From contig JBMYOX010000009.1 in NCBI GenBank assembly GCA_049599735.1, positions 11,374 to 75,373 on the forward strand: a stretch of 64,000 nucleotides of DNA, given 5' to 3'. A program made the position numbers and the translations under genes. Shown here piece after piece: positions 57,418 to 64,000 of the stretch. The notes below the pieces were generated by a model, which did not search any database, was not told where the DNA came from, and worked only from the letters and a program-made list of their open reading frames with translations. Source of the stretch: Pontibacterium sp049599735 (GTDB lineage: Bacteria > Pseudomonadota > Gammaproteobacteria > Pseudomonadales > Balneatricaceae). Within the stretch, counting starts at the first letter, position 1; each line of letters starts with the position of its first letter.

Positions 57418-57774
57418 ATGGCTCGCGTTAAACGTGGTGTAGTTGCTCGTCGTCGTCATAAAAAGATCCTGAAACAAGCAAAAGGTTATTACGGTGCTCG
57501 TAGCCGTGTATTCCGCGTTGCTAAACAGGCAGTTATCAAAGCAGGTCAGTATGCATACCGTGACCGTCGTCAGCGTAAGCGTCAGTTCCGCACATTGTGG
57601 ATTGCACGTATCAACGCTGCTGCACGTATCAATGGTCTGTCTTACAGCCGTTTCATTGCTGGTCTGAAAAAGGCTAACATCGAAATCGACCGTAAGGTTC
57701 TGGCTGATCTGGCTGTATACGAGCAGGGTGCATTTACTGCGATTGTAGAGAAAGCGAAAGCTGCTCTGGCATAA
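57418..57774 (+). CDS. rplT: 50S ribosomal protein L20
   Basis: A 118-residue ribosomal protein that nucleates 50S assembly and in E. coli represses its own operon. It begins MARVKRGVVARRRHKKILKQ and has RDRRQRKRQFRTLWIARINA, the L20 signature. GGAAG RBS precedes the ATG. A strong terminator follows. Confidence 0.98.
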   Translation: MARVKRGVVARRRHKKILKQAKGYYGARSRVFRVAKQAVIKAGQYAYRDRRQRKRQFRTLWIARINAAARINGLSYSRFIAGLKKANIEIDRKVLADLAVYEQGAFTAIVEKAKAALA

Positions 57775-57806
57775 GTGACTCGCCTCTTGTAGGTACGGAT
57801 TGACTG

Positions 57807-57841
57807 ATAGGGGAAGAGTGCAAACTCTTCCCCTATTTTTT
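57807..57841 (+). terminator. Rho-independent terminator after rplT
   Basis: A perfect 13-bp stem (arms 57807-57819 and 57824-57836, GCAA loop) with TTTTT following, about 30 bases after rplT. It separates the r-protein genes from pheS. Confidence 0.93.
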
Positions 57842-57972
57842 GGGAACTCTGATGAGCCTGACTTACTTAAAGGTTTGTTTTACCGGGCCTGAGTGGGCTG
57901 AACAGAGTTTCCTGGACGTTGCTGCACGTAAATACTTTTAAGCAGCATTCCCCTCATTATTTGGAGTCGGAA

Positions 57973-58956
57973 ATGGAAAATATCGAAACCCTGTTGGCAG
58001 AAGGTTTAGCGGCTGCCGAACAGGCTGAAAACGCACAAGGTCTGGATCAGGTACGTGTTGATTACCTGGGCAAAAAAGGTCTGCTAAGCCAGTTACGTAA
58101 AGGTTTAGGTAAGTTAACGCATGAAGAGCGCCCTGCTGCCGGTGCACGTATTAATGACGTTATTCAGGCGGTTACGGAAAAACTGAATAGCCGTAAAGCA
58201 GAATTTGAAACGGCTGCTCTTGAGGCTAAGCTGGCAGCTGAAACCATTGATGTTTCCCTGCCCGGTCGTGGTGAAGCACTGGGGGGCTTGCACCCGGTTA
58301 CGCAGACCATGTCCCGTATCGAAGAGTTCTTCTCGGGTATTGGCTATAGCGTGGCGGAAGGCCCGGAAATCGAAGATGACTACCACAACTTCGAAGCTCT
58401 GAATATCCCGGCGCATCATCCGGCGCGCGCTATGCATGATACCTTCTACTTTGATGCCCACACACTGCTGCGTACCCATACATCTGGTGTACAGATCCGC
58501 ACAATGGAAAAACAGGAGCCGCCGGTACGTATTATCTGTCCGGGTCGTGTTTATCGCTGTGACTACGATCAGACCCACTCGCCGATGTTCCATCAGGTGG
58601 AAGGCCTGCTGGTCGATAAAAACATCAGCTTTGCTGACCTGAAAGGCACACTTGAGCAGTTCCTGCGTGAGTTCTTTGAAGAAGATGTGAAAGTACGTTT
58701 TCGTCCGTCTTACTTCCCGTTTACCGAGCCATCCATTGAAGTAGATATTGACCGGGGTGATGGCAAGTGGATGGAAGTATTGGGCTGTGGCATGGTGCAC
58801 CCTAAAGTTTTTGAATCTGTTGGTATCGACCCGGAAGAGTACACCGGCTTTGCTTTTGGCATGGGTGTAGAGCGTCTGGCGATGCTGCGTTACGGCGTTA
58901 ACGATTTGCGCCTTTTCTTTGAAAATGACCTGCGATTCCTGCGTCAGTTTGCCTGA
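57973..58956 (+). CDS. pheS: Phenylalanyl-tRNA synthetase alpha subunit
   Basis: Catalytic alpha subunit of the (alpha-beta)2 enzyme. The start is the ATG at 57973 (MENIETLLAEGL) with GGAG six bases before, giving 327 residues as in E. coli. Motif 2 (HTSGVQIRTM, about residues 174-183, and RVYRCDYDQTHSPMFHQVEG, about 194-213) and motif 3 (GFAFGMGVERLAMLRYGVND, about 293-312) are clear. The 137-base gap after the rplT terminator holds a 29-codon frame that I do not consider a convincing leader peptide. Confidence 0.97.
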   Translation: MENIETLLAEGLAAAEQAENAQGLDQVRVDYLGKKGLLSQLRKGLGKLTHEERPAAGARINDVIQAVTEKLNSRKAEFETAALEAKLAAETIDVSLPGRGEALGGLHPVTQTMSRIEEFFSGIGYSVAEGPEIEDDYHNFEALNIPAHHPARAMHDTFYFDAHTLLRTHTSGVQIRTMEKQEPPVRIICPGRVYRCDYDQTHSPMFHQVEGLLVDKNISFADLKGTLEQFLREFFEEDVKVRFRPSYFPFTEPSIEVDIDRGDGKWMEVLGCGMVHPKVFESVGIDPEEYTGFAFGMGVERLAMLRYGVNDLRLFFENDLRFLRQFA

Positions 58957-59031
58957 GTATTCTCCGAACAGGCACTGAAAACAGGCAACAACACGTTATA
59001 GCGGTTAACAACAGAATTCCGGGAAAACAGA

Positions 59032-61422
59032 ATGAAATTCAGCGAACAGTGGTTGCGCGAGCTGGTAAATCCAGCCGTTGATACAGAAGAATTAGCCCAT
59101 CAGGTCACTATGGCCGGCCTTGAAGTTGATGAGGTCGAGCCGGTTGCTAAAGATTTTTCAGGGGTTGTGGTTGGGGAAATCCTGACAGCAGGCCCTCATC
59201 CTGATGCAGACAAGCTTCAGGTATGTACCGTTAGCGATGGTAGTGAAGAATTTCAGGTAGTCTGCGGTGCACCTAACGCCCGTGCAGGCCTGAAAACCGG
59301 CTTTGCTAAAGTAGGTGCTGTGTTACCAACGCCTGACGGTGAAAGCTTTAAAATCAAAAAAGCCAAGCTGCGCAAGGTTGAGTCTTTTGGCATGTTATGT
59401 GCTGATGACGAGCTGGGCATTTCTGATGATCACGGTGGCATTATGGAACTGGCCGCTGATGCGCCTGTGGGCACCGACTTACGTGACTATCTGAACCTGA
59501 ATGATCAGATTATTGATGTAGACCTGACACCAAACCGCGCTGACTGTCTGAGCATCAGCGGTATCGCCCGTGAAGTCGGTGTACTGTTTAAAGCGCCCGT
59601 TACTTATCCTGAGCTACAGGTGATTGAGCCAACCATTGAAGATAGCTTCCCGGTTACGCTGGAAGCCCCTGAGCATTGTGCACGTTTTGTTGGCCGTGTG
59701 ATTCGTAATGTGAATGTGCAGGCACAGACCCCCTTGTGGATGGTCGAGAAACTGCGCCGTGCCGGAGTGCGCTCGATTGATCCTGTGGTAGATATTACTA
59801 ACTACGTGTTGCAGGAACTGGGTCAGCCGATGCATGCGTATGACCTGAACAAGCTGTCCGGTAGTGTTGTGGCGCGTATGGCAGCGCAGGATGAGAAGCT
59901 GACATTGCTGGATGGTCAGGAAGTATCTCTGAATGAGGACACTCTGGTTATCGCTGACCAGAATGGCCCGCTGGGCATCGCCGGTATTATGGGGGGTGAA
60001 GCTTCGGGCGTGACAGCTGATACTCAGGATGTTTTCTTTGAAGCCGCCTTCTTTAACCCGATTGTGATCGCAGGACGTGCCCGTTCTTATGGTTTGCACA
60101 CGGATGCCTCTCACCGCTTTGAGCGTGGGGTAGACTGGCAGTTGCAGAGCAAAGCGATGGAACGTGCTACTGAATTGCTGATTGCAATCTGTGGCGGTGA
60201 AGCGGGGCCTGTGACTGAAGTAGTCAGCGAAGCTAACCTGCCGAAGGTTGAAAAAGTCCGCCTGCGTCATGCAAAAGTAAACAGCATGCTGGCTTTTGAA
60301 ATGCCAGTGGCTGAAATCGAAGAAATTCTGACCCGCTTAGGCATGCAGATCAGTGATCAGGTTAACGGTGAATGGCAGGTTGATGTGCCGTCTTACCGTT
60401 TTGATATCAGCATCGAAGTTGATCTGATTGAAGAACTGGCGCGTGTTTACGGTTATAACAATCTGCCGGTACGTACTCCGGTGGCCTCCATGCCGTTAAA
60501 ACCCCATGTAGAATCCAATGTAACCCTGCAGCAAATGCGCCGTAATTTGGTTGCACTGGGTTATCAGGAAGCCATTACCTACAGCTTTATCGAAGCAGGT
60601 TTACAGGAAAAGTTTGACGATCAGTACAAGGCTATTGCTCTGGCCAACCCGATCACCGCCGAAATGGCCGTGATGCGTACCACTATCTGGCCGGGTTTGG
60701 TAAAAGCCGTGCAGTACAACCAGAACCGTCAGCAGAGCCGTGTGCGTCTGTTTGAAACGGGTCAGCGTTTTCTGCCAGGTGTGGATGAAATGGTGCAGGA
60801 AAACGTCATTTCCGGTGTTGTAACCGGTACGCGTTATCCGGAAAACTGGGCGTGTGCGAATGAGCCGGTTGATTTCTTTGATGTAAAAGCTGAAGTGGAA
60901 TCACTGCTGGCCCTGGGTGGTTCGGGTCATGAGTTCCGTTTTGTAGCGGGACAGCATGTTGCATTGCATCCGGGACAAACTGCAGTAATTGAACGTAATG
61001 GTCAGGCCGTGGGCCATCTGGGGGCTTTGCACCCAAGTCTTGCAAAAGATCTGGGCCTTAATGGCACCGTTTATCTGTTTGAAGTAAAAATGGATGCGAT
61101 TATTGCAGGCAGGCTGCCGCGTTACAGCGAGCTTTCTAAATTTCCAGAGTCTCGTCGTGACCTGGCGGTGATCGTCGGCGAACAGGTCGCCTTTGATGCG
61201 CTGCGCCAACTGGCGCTTGAAAATGCCGGGGAATATCTGAAAAATGTCACACTTTTTGATATTTATCAGGGCCAAGGTATTGAAGTTGGACGAAAAAGTG
61301 TCGCTTTGGGCTTGACCTGGCAGCATCCATCACGCACTCTTAATGAGGACGAAATAAATGGAGCTGTAGACTCCGTTATCTCTGCATTGAAAAATACATT
61401 CGGTGCATCATTACGAGAGTAA
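59032..61422 (+). CDS. pheT: Phenylalanyl-tRNA synthetase beta subunit
   Basis: A 796-residue beta subunit that carries editing, tRNA-binding and anticodon domains. In order: a tRNA-binding OB-like domain (about residues 40-150, DADKLQVCTV and GVLSFGML-like), B3/B4 editing (about 205-380), B5 (about 400-475), the catalytic-like domain (about 475-690), and the anticodon-binding FDX-ACB domain at the end (YSELSKFPESRRDLAVIV). Separated from pheS by 75 bases. Confidence 0.97.
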   Translation: MKFSEQWLRELVNPAVDTEELAHQVTMAGLEVDEVEPVAKDFSGVVVGEILTAGPHPDADKLQVCTVSDGSEEFQVVCGAPNARAGLKTGFAKVGAVLPTPDGESFKIKKAKLRKVESFGMLCADDELGISDDHGGIMELAADAPVGTDLRDYLNLNDQIIDVDLTPNRADCLSISGIAREVGVLFKAPVTYPELQVIEPTIEDSFPVTLEAPEHCARFVGRVIRNVNVQAQTPLWMVEKLRRAGVRSIDPVVDITNYVLQELGQPMHAYDLNKLSGSVVARMAAQDEKLTLLDGQEVSLNEDTLVIADQNGPLGIAGIMGGEASGVTADTQDVFFEAAFFNPIVIAGRARSYGLHTDASHRFERGVDWQLQSKAMERATELLIAICGGEAGPVTEVVSEANLPKVEKVRLRHAKVNSMLAFEMPVAEIEEILTRLGMQISDQVNGEWQVDVPSYRFDISIEVDLIEELARVYGYNNLPVRTPVASMPLKPHVESNVTLQQMRRNLVALGYQEAITYSFIEAGLQEKFDDQYKAIALANPITAEMAVMRTTIWPGLVKAVQYNQNRQQSRVRLFETGQRFLPGVDEMVQENVISGVVTGTRYPENWACANEPVDFFDVKAEVESLLALGGSGHEFRFVAGQHVALHPGQTAVIERNGQAVGHLGALHPSLAKDLGLNGTVYLFEVKMDAIIAGRLPRYSELSKFPESRRDLAVIVGEQVAFDALRQLALENAGEYLKNVTLFDIYQGQGIEVGRKSVALGLTWQHPSRTLNEDEINGAVDSVISALKNTFGASLRE

Positions 61423-61440
61423 ACGACAAGGGTGGTTGTC

Positions 61441-61755
61441 ATGGGCTCGTTGACAAAAGCTGATATGGCCGAGCGCCTGTTTGAAGATCTGGGATTAAAT
61501 AAACGTGAAGCCAAAGATATGGTGGAGACGTTTTTTGATGAGATTCGAGAAAGTCTGGCGTGCAATGAGCAAGTGAAGTTGTCGGGGTTCGGCAACTTCG
61601 ATCTGCGTGACAAAGCACAACGTCCTGGCCGTAATCCCAAAACGGGTGAAGAAGTGCCTATCTCGGCGCGCCGGGTAGTCACTTTTCGTCCGGGGCAAAA
61701 GCTTAAGGACCGTGTAGATGAATACGCGGCAAGCAACAATCATCCGGACGAATGA
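61441..61755 (+). CDS. ihfA: Integration host factor alpha subunit
   Basis: Half of the IHF heterodimer that bends DNA by inserting a proline-tipped beta-arm. The 104-residue protein starts at the ATG at 61441 (MGSLTKADMAERLFEDLG); an ORF start three codons earlier is a GTG-like extension. The DNA-binding arm RNPKTGEEVPISARRVVTFRPGQKLK contains the key Pro. It is the last gene of the pheST-ihfA cluster and overlaps the MerR-like gene. Confidence 0.97.
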   Translation: MGSLTKADMAERLFEDLGLNKREAKDMVETFFDEIRESLACNEQVKLSGFGNFDLRDKAQRPGRNPKTGEEVPISARRVVTFRPGQKLKDRVDEYAASNNHPDE

Positions 61756-62086
61756 GCCCCCTCCAATCCCGAACCGGCGTTATTTCACCATCGGTGAAGT
61801 AGGTAAACTCTGTGACCTGAAACCGCATGTATTGCGCTATTGGGAACAAGAGTTTGAGCAAATTAAGCCGGTTAAACGTAATAACCGCCGTTATTATCAA
61901 CGCCAGGATGTACTGCTGATCCGGCAGATTAAAGGCCTGTTGCACGATCAGGGTTACACCATCAGCGGTGCCCGCCAGTGGTTAGCCGGTGATGACCATG
62001 ACGATGATCACGGCCGTTACAAACAACTTCTGCGACAAACGATCACCGAACTCGAAGACATACTTTCTACGCTAAAAAAGCGATGA
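61718..62086 (+). CDS. MerR-family transcriptional regulator
   Basis: A 122-residue protein with an N-terminal MerR winged helix (about residues 20-90: RRYFTIGEVGKLCDLKPHVLRYWEQEFEQIKP, then RRYYQRQDVLLIRQIKGLLHDQGYTISGARQWL) and a short C-terminal helix. No cysteine effector site is visible, so this is the effector-free type found downstream of ihfA across gammaproteobacteria. The ATG lies inside ihfA (38-base overlap). Confidence 0.9.
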   Translation: MNTRQATIIRTNEPPPIPNRRYFTIGEVGKLCDLKPHVLRYWEQEFEQIKPVKRNNRRYYQRQDVLLIRQIKGLLHDQGYTISGARQWLAGDDHDDDHGRYKQLLRQTITELEDILSTLKKR

Positions 62087-62091
62087 AAAAC

Positions 62092-62120
62092 TTCACAATA
62101 TCAAAACGTTAAGTTAGTAT
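62092..62120 (+). promoter_or_regulatory. Predicted promoter of tRNA-Pro gene
   Basis: TTCACA (62092-62097) and TAGTAT (62115-62120), spacer 17, match -35 and -10 boxes at five and four positions. They lie 35 bases upstream of the tRNA. A TAAGGCA / TGCCTTA stem follows in the leader (62132-62147). Confidence 0.55.
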
Positions 62121-62154
62121 AGCAACCTCTTTAAGGCATCTGCCTTATTGTTGT

Positions 62155-62231
62155 CGGGATGTAGCGCAGCTTGGTAGCGCACCTGCATGGGGTGCAGGGG
62201 GTCGGAGGTTCAAATCCTCTCATCCCGACCA
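62155..62231 (+). tRNA. tRNA-Pro (anticodon GGG)
   Basis: A 77-base cloverleaf with a 7-bp acceptor stem (CGGGATG / CATCCCG), D arm GCGC...GCGC with AGCTTGGTA loop, anticodon arm CCTGC / GCAGG with loop ATGGGGT (anticodon GGG at 62189-62191), a T arm GGAGG / CCTCT with TTCAAAT loop, and encoded ACCA end. Nearly identical in the 3' half to E. coli proL. Its 3' end is probably the attachment site of the adjacent element. Confidence 0.96.
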
Positions 62232-62264
62232 TTAAATCAATGACTTACGTCATTCTTGAAATTC

Positions 62265-62297
62265 ACTCGCAAAATACTCGCAATAAACTCGCAAAAC
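62265..62297. repeat. Three tandem 11-bp repeats, probable integrase arm-type sites
   Basis: ACTCGCAAAAT, ACTCGCAATAA and ACTCGCAAAAC start at 62265, 62276 and 62287, exactly 11 bases apart, so the same DNA face is presented once per turn. They lie between the tRNA 3' end (putative core) and the end of the integrase gene. This matches arm-type binding sites of lambda- and P2-like integrases. A TGAC-TTAC-GTCA inverted repeat (62241-62252) lies between them and the tRNA. Confidence 0.6.
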
Positions 62298-62308
62298 CCC
62301 TTGCGGAT

Positions 62309-63409
62309 TTAGCCGGTAATCTTCTCTATATTTAGGTCTGCAGAGACCTCCATCCAGTGGATTTCTTCGTGTCCACGCTGGTAGTTTTTAGTCATTTTTT
62401 CATCAGTATGGCCAAGCATCGCCTGAGCATCTAAGCCCTGTTTTCTGTGCAGGTCACTGGATAGTGCACGTACCTGGTGAAAGCCCGGTTGTTCCTCATC
62501 TTTATATTTCGGATAAGGGCGGGCTTCGTCTCTCGCTTTTTTGAAAGCTCGGGTTAGGTAACGCACCTCGATCTTCGTCCAATGCTCTTTATGCTGGCTC
62601 TGTTTCTGGCCTAGTCGATCTGGGCGGCGATGAATGAGGTATGGAGATGCGACAGAATCGCGGCACTGTTTGATAACGGATTCGAGTTGGGGTGTGATTG
62701 CTATTTTCAGATATCCTGCGTCAGAGTGCTTCTTTGTCTTGTGTTGGATGACGAGAAGATAACCATCGTGGATATCATCAAATTTCATATTGAGAACATC
62801 TTCTCTACGCTGGCCGATGAGTAGTGCGATATCGATCGCGTTCTGTAGCCATAGCGGGGATGCTGCGCGGATCGCTTTTAGTCCGGCTGGTGTGTGTCGT
62901 TTTATTTCGACCTTCTCAATTTTTTTAATGGTCTTGGCTGCAGGGTTTTCTGGGCAAAGCTCTTTACTGGCAGCGTGGTTGAACAAGTCCATCATGATGG
63001 CGCGGGTTTGGTTTGATGAGCGCGGTGGCATGGAGTCCAGCAGCTCTGCGCAGTCGCGTAGCGTGACCTCATCAATTTCTTTATCACCGAATGCCCCGCT
63101 TATCTGGCGTAGGCGAAGCTCATAGAGTTCCAGTGTGGACTTGGCAAGCTCGCGCGGAGGTAGGATTTCATCCGTGTATAGCTTAATGAATGCTCTTAGT
63201 GACGTTGTACCGCCCATGACGCGCTTAACAAGATCTCGCCCTTTAAGTAGCTGCTGGTTGCAGATATGGGCAGCGCCAATGGCGGCTTCTCTATCATTCC
63301 CTAGACTGGTTTTCTTGCCGGTCTGGGGATTGCGATAGTGAAATGTTCCCCAGCGCTTGTCTTGATAAAGGTTGACCGGCAGTCGGTCTTTGCGTGGGCG
63401 TGCTGCCAT
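62309..63409 (-). CDS. Tyrosine recombinase/phage integrase
   Basis: A 366-residue site-specific recombinase that would catalyse integration at the tRNA-Pro site. The N-terminal domain starts with an arm-binding-like segment (KDRLPVNLYQDKRWGTFHYRNP), then the core-binding domain (about residues 70-160), then the catalytic domain. Catalytic residues seen: Arg201/202 (GQRREDV), His311 and Arg314 (HQVR), His334 (LGHTDE), Tyr343 (KNYQ). It overlaps the excisionase-like stop by one base (TAATG) and faces the tRNA. Confidence 0.92.
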   Translation of the reverse strand: MAARPRKDRLPVNLYQDKRWGTFHYRNPQTGKKTSLGNDREAAIGAAHICNQQLLKGRDLVKRVMGGTTSLRAFIKLYTDEILPPRELAKSTLELYELRLRQISGAFGDKEIDEVTLRDCAELLDSMPPRSSNQTRAIMMDLFNHAASKELCPENPAAKTIKKIEKVEIKRHTPAGLKAIRAASPLWLQNAIDIALLIGQRREDVLNMKFDDIHDGYLLVIQHKTKKHSDAGYLKIAITPQLESVIKQCRDSVASPYLIHRRPDRLGQKQSQHKEHWTKIEVRYLTRAFKKARDEARPYPKYKDEEQPGFHQVRALSSDLHRKQGLDAQAMLGHTDEKMTKNYQRGHEEIHWMEVSADLNIEKITG

Positions 63410-63630
63410 TACATGGCCCTCAGTACTTTTTCTGCTAATTTTTCGGCGGCTGTCATTTCAGGCGGAGTATTCTCTATAGCCCAGTTAACAAACCATTTGC
63501 CACCTATTTTCTCTCCGGCGATCTGGCCACGCATAATGCCCTGGCGAATAGTTTCGCGAGAGAGTGGGGTACCATTTTTCCCCCATCGGCGGCTCTGATA
63601 GCTTTTGATATCTATGAGTTCTGCGCTCAT
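63409..63630 (-). CDS. Excisionase/AlpA-like small DNA-binding protein
   Basis: A 73-residue protein with the pattern RWGKNGTPLSRETIRQGIMRGQIAGEKIGGKWFVN, a winged-helix excisionase motif (SxxTIxxxIxxGxIxGxKxGxxWxV). Such proteins direct excision with the adjacent integrase. The start overlaps the upstream gene by four bases (ATGA) and the stop overlaps int by one base, so the three genes form one operon. Confidence 0.78.
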   Translation of the reverse strand: MSAELIDIKSYQSRRWGKNGTPLSRETIRQGIMRGQIAGEKIGGKWFVNWAIENTPPEMTAAEKLAEKVLRAM

Positions 63631-63953
63631 GCTGCTTCACCTCTAGGTGTGGGGTGACAGTGACTAAAGTTAAAGTATTCGTAATACTCATTTATGCTTA
63701 GTCGCTGCCCGTGTTTCGGGGTGTATATGCCATGTACAACAATGCTTGGTGTTTCGTGGTTCCAGCGCTCTATTACCATGTATTCACATCGTTCCAGGGC
63801 AGCCTCAGTTTCGGATGTGCAGTTTAGGCAGGTGTACTTAACCAGTGACTCCCCACGGAAAAGGCGTGCGCTTTCGGTGAAGGTCACGCATTGGTGTTGG
63901 GCGCAGCAATGCTGGCATTGCCCAGGGTGGCCGTTGAAAAGATCGATAGTCAT
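63627..63953 (-). CDS. Unknown cysteine-rich small protein of the integrative element
   Basis: A 108-residue protein I do not recognise. It has a C-x2-CC-x4-C arrangement near the N-terminus (CQHCCAQHQC, about residues 13-22) and a further C-x2-C about 20 residues later (CLNC, about 42-45), which could form a zinc ribbon, followed by C52 and C97 and an acidic/aromatic middle. No signal peptide. Both ends overlap neighbours by four bases (ATGA), typical of phage or island operons. Confidence 0.7.
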   Translation of the reverse strand: MTIDLFNGHPGQCQHCCAQHQCVTFTESARLFRGESLVKYTCLNCTSETEAALERCEYMVIERWNHETPSIVVHGIYTPKHGQRLSINEYYEYFNFSHCHPTPRGEAA

Positions 63954-64000
63954 ATTCCAAAGCGCTCCCTTAGTTCGTCGCGTGATAGGCAGCCCAGATC
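63950..64000 (-). CDS. 3' end of another overlapping gene, mostly outside window
   Basis: On the minus strand, the frame from the window edge reads DLGCLSRDELRERFGI and stops at TGA (63952-63950), sharing ATGA with the start of the next gene. The overlap supports it as the last 16 codons of a real gene in the same operon. The helical, charged end is compatible with a DNA-binding protein; nothing more can be said. Confidence 0.5.
   Translation of the reverse strand, partial: DLGCLSRDELRERFGI

Larger units (their letters stand above)
62155..64000. mobile_element. One end of an integrative element at tRNA-Pro (partial)
   Basis: A tRNA gene followed immediately by a minus-strand tyrosine integrase pointing at it, an excisionase-like gene and small overlapping genes is the standard layout of a tRNA-targeting prophage, ICE or genomic island. 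Core genes are intact and conserved up to the tRNA, and foreign-looking genes start after it. The other end, the repeated attachment core and any cargo are outside the window, so the kind of element is unknown. Confidence 0.8.

Noticed and set aside
57852..57941. 29-codon frame before pheS as a phenylalanine leader peptide
   Set aside because: Only three Phe codons, not clustered, and no terminator hairpin between it and pheS; the strong hairpin is upstream and belongs to rplT.
1..64000. CRISPR array
   Set aside because: No regularly spaced direct repeats with unique spacers; the only ordered repeats are RTX codons and the three 11-bp units near tRNA-Pro.

Overview
The window reads as chromosomal DNA of a marine-type gammaproteobacterium. 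The housekeeping genes (thrS-infC-rpmI-rplT-pheS-pheT-ihfA-merR-tRNA-Pro, SpeD of the E. coli type, MetR, RNase T beside MotY, DNA polymerase II) are typical gammaproteobacterial sequences in familiar order. Moderate G+C, LutABC lactate use, large RTX proteins and a sodium-type flagellar motor protein suggest an Oceanospirillales-like lineage, but I cannot name a genus from sequence alone. Coding density is high and almost all genes are intact.

Layout. 1-2952 (minus) is most of an MscK-type mechanosensitive channel gene. 3.4-10.0 kb holds two tandem paralogous RTX proteins, each with three copies of an unassigned ~155-residue N-terminal module. 10.1-17.2 kb has a Spo0M-like gene and a complete hypF-A-B-C-D-E hydrogenase maturation set, with no hydrogenase structural genes in view. 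17.4-27.8 kb holds speD, a 5'-nucleotidase, a flavodoxin, a minus-strand operon (AMP/thymidine phosphorylase-like enzyme, PRPP synthase-like enzyme, nitroreductase), purU, a CBS protein, a DnaT-like/lambda-P-like pair and a DUF3549 gene. 28.0-30.3 kb is a compact four-gene unit: two DUF1538 membrane proteins, a PII-like protein and a CBS-pair protein. 30.4-40.0 kb carries class II DAHP synthase, metR, arginine genes (argD-argF, argG), grxD, a peroxiredoxin, rnt and motY.

40.0-48.2 kb has a receiver-TPR protein followed by a tightly overlapping mevalonate operon (HMG-CoA reductase, type 2 IPP isomerase, HMG-CoA synthase, two GHMP kinases, diphosphomevalonate decarboxylase). This covers acetoacetyl-CoA to IPP/DMAPP except the thiolase. 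48.3-54.5 kb has polB and a divergent lutABC/GntR regulator locus with a clear operator. 54.6-62.2 kb is the thrS-to-tRNA-Pro translation cluster; infC appears to start at a rare ATC codon. From the 3' end of tRNA-Pro(GGG) to the window edge lies one end of an integrative element: tyrosine integrase, excisionase-like protein, a cysteine-rich small protein, another overlapping partial gene, and three 11-bp repeats that look like integrase arm sites.

The least explained systems are the DUF1538/PII-like/CBS operon, the triple-module RTX pair, the AMP-phosphorylase/PRPP-synthase pair, the chromosomal DnaT/P-like pair, and the argD leader. All assignments are by reading the protein sequences; no database search was run.
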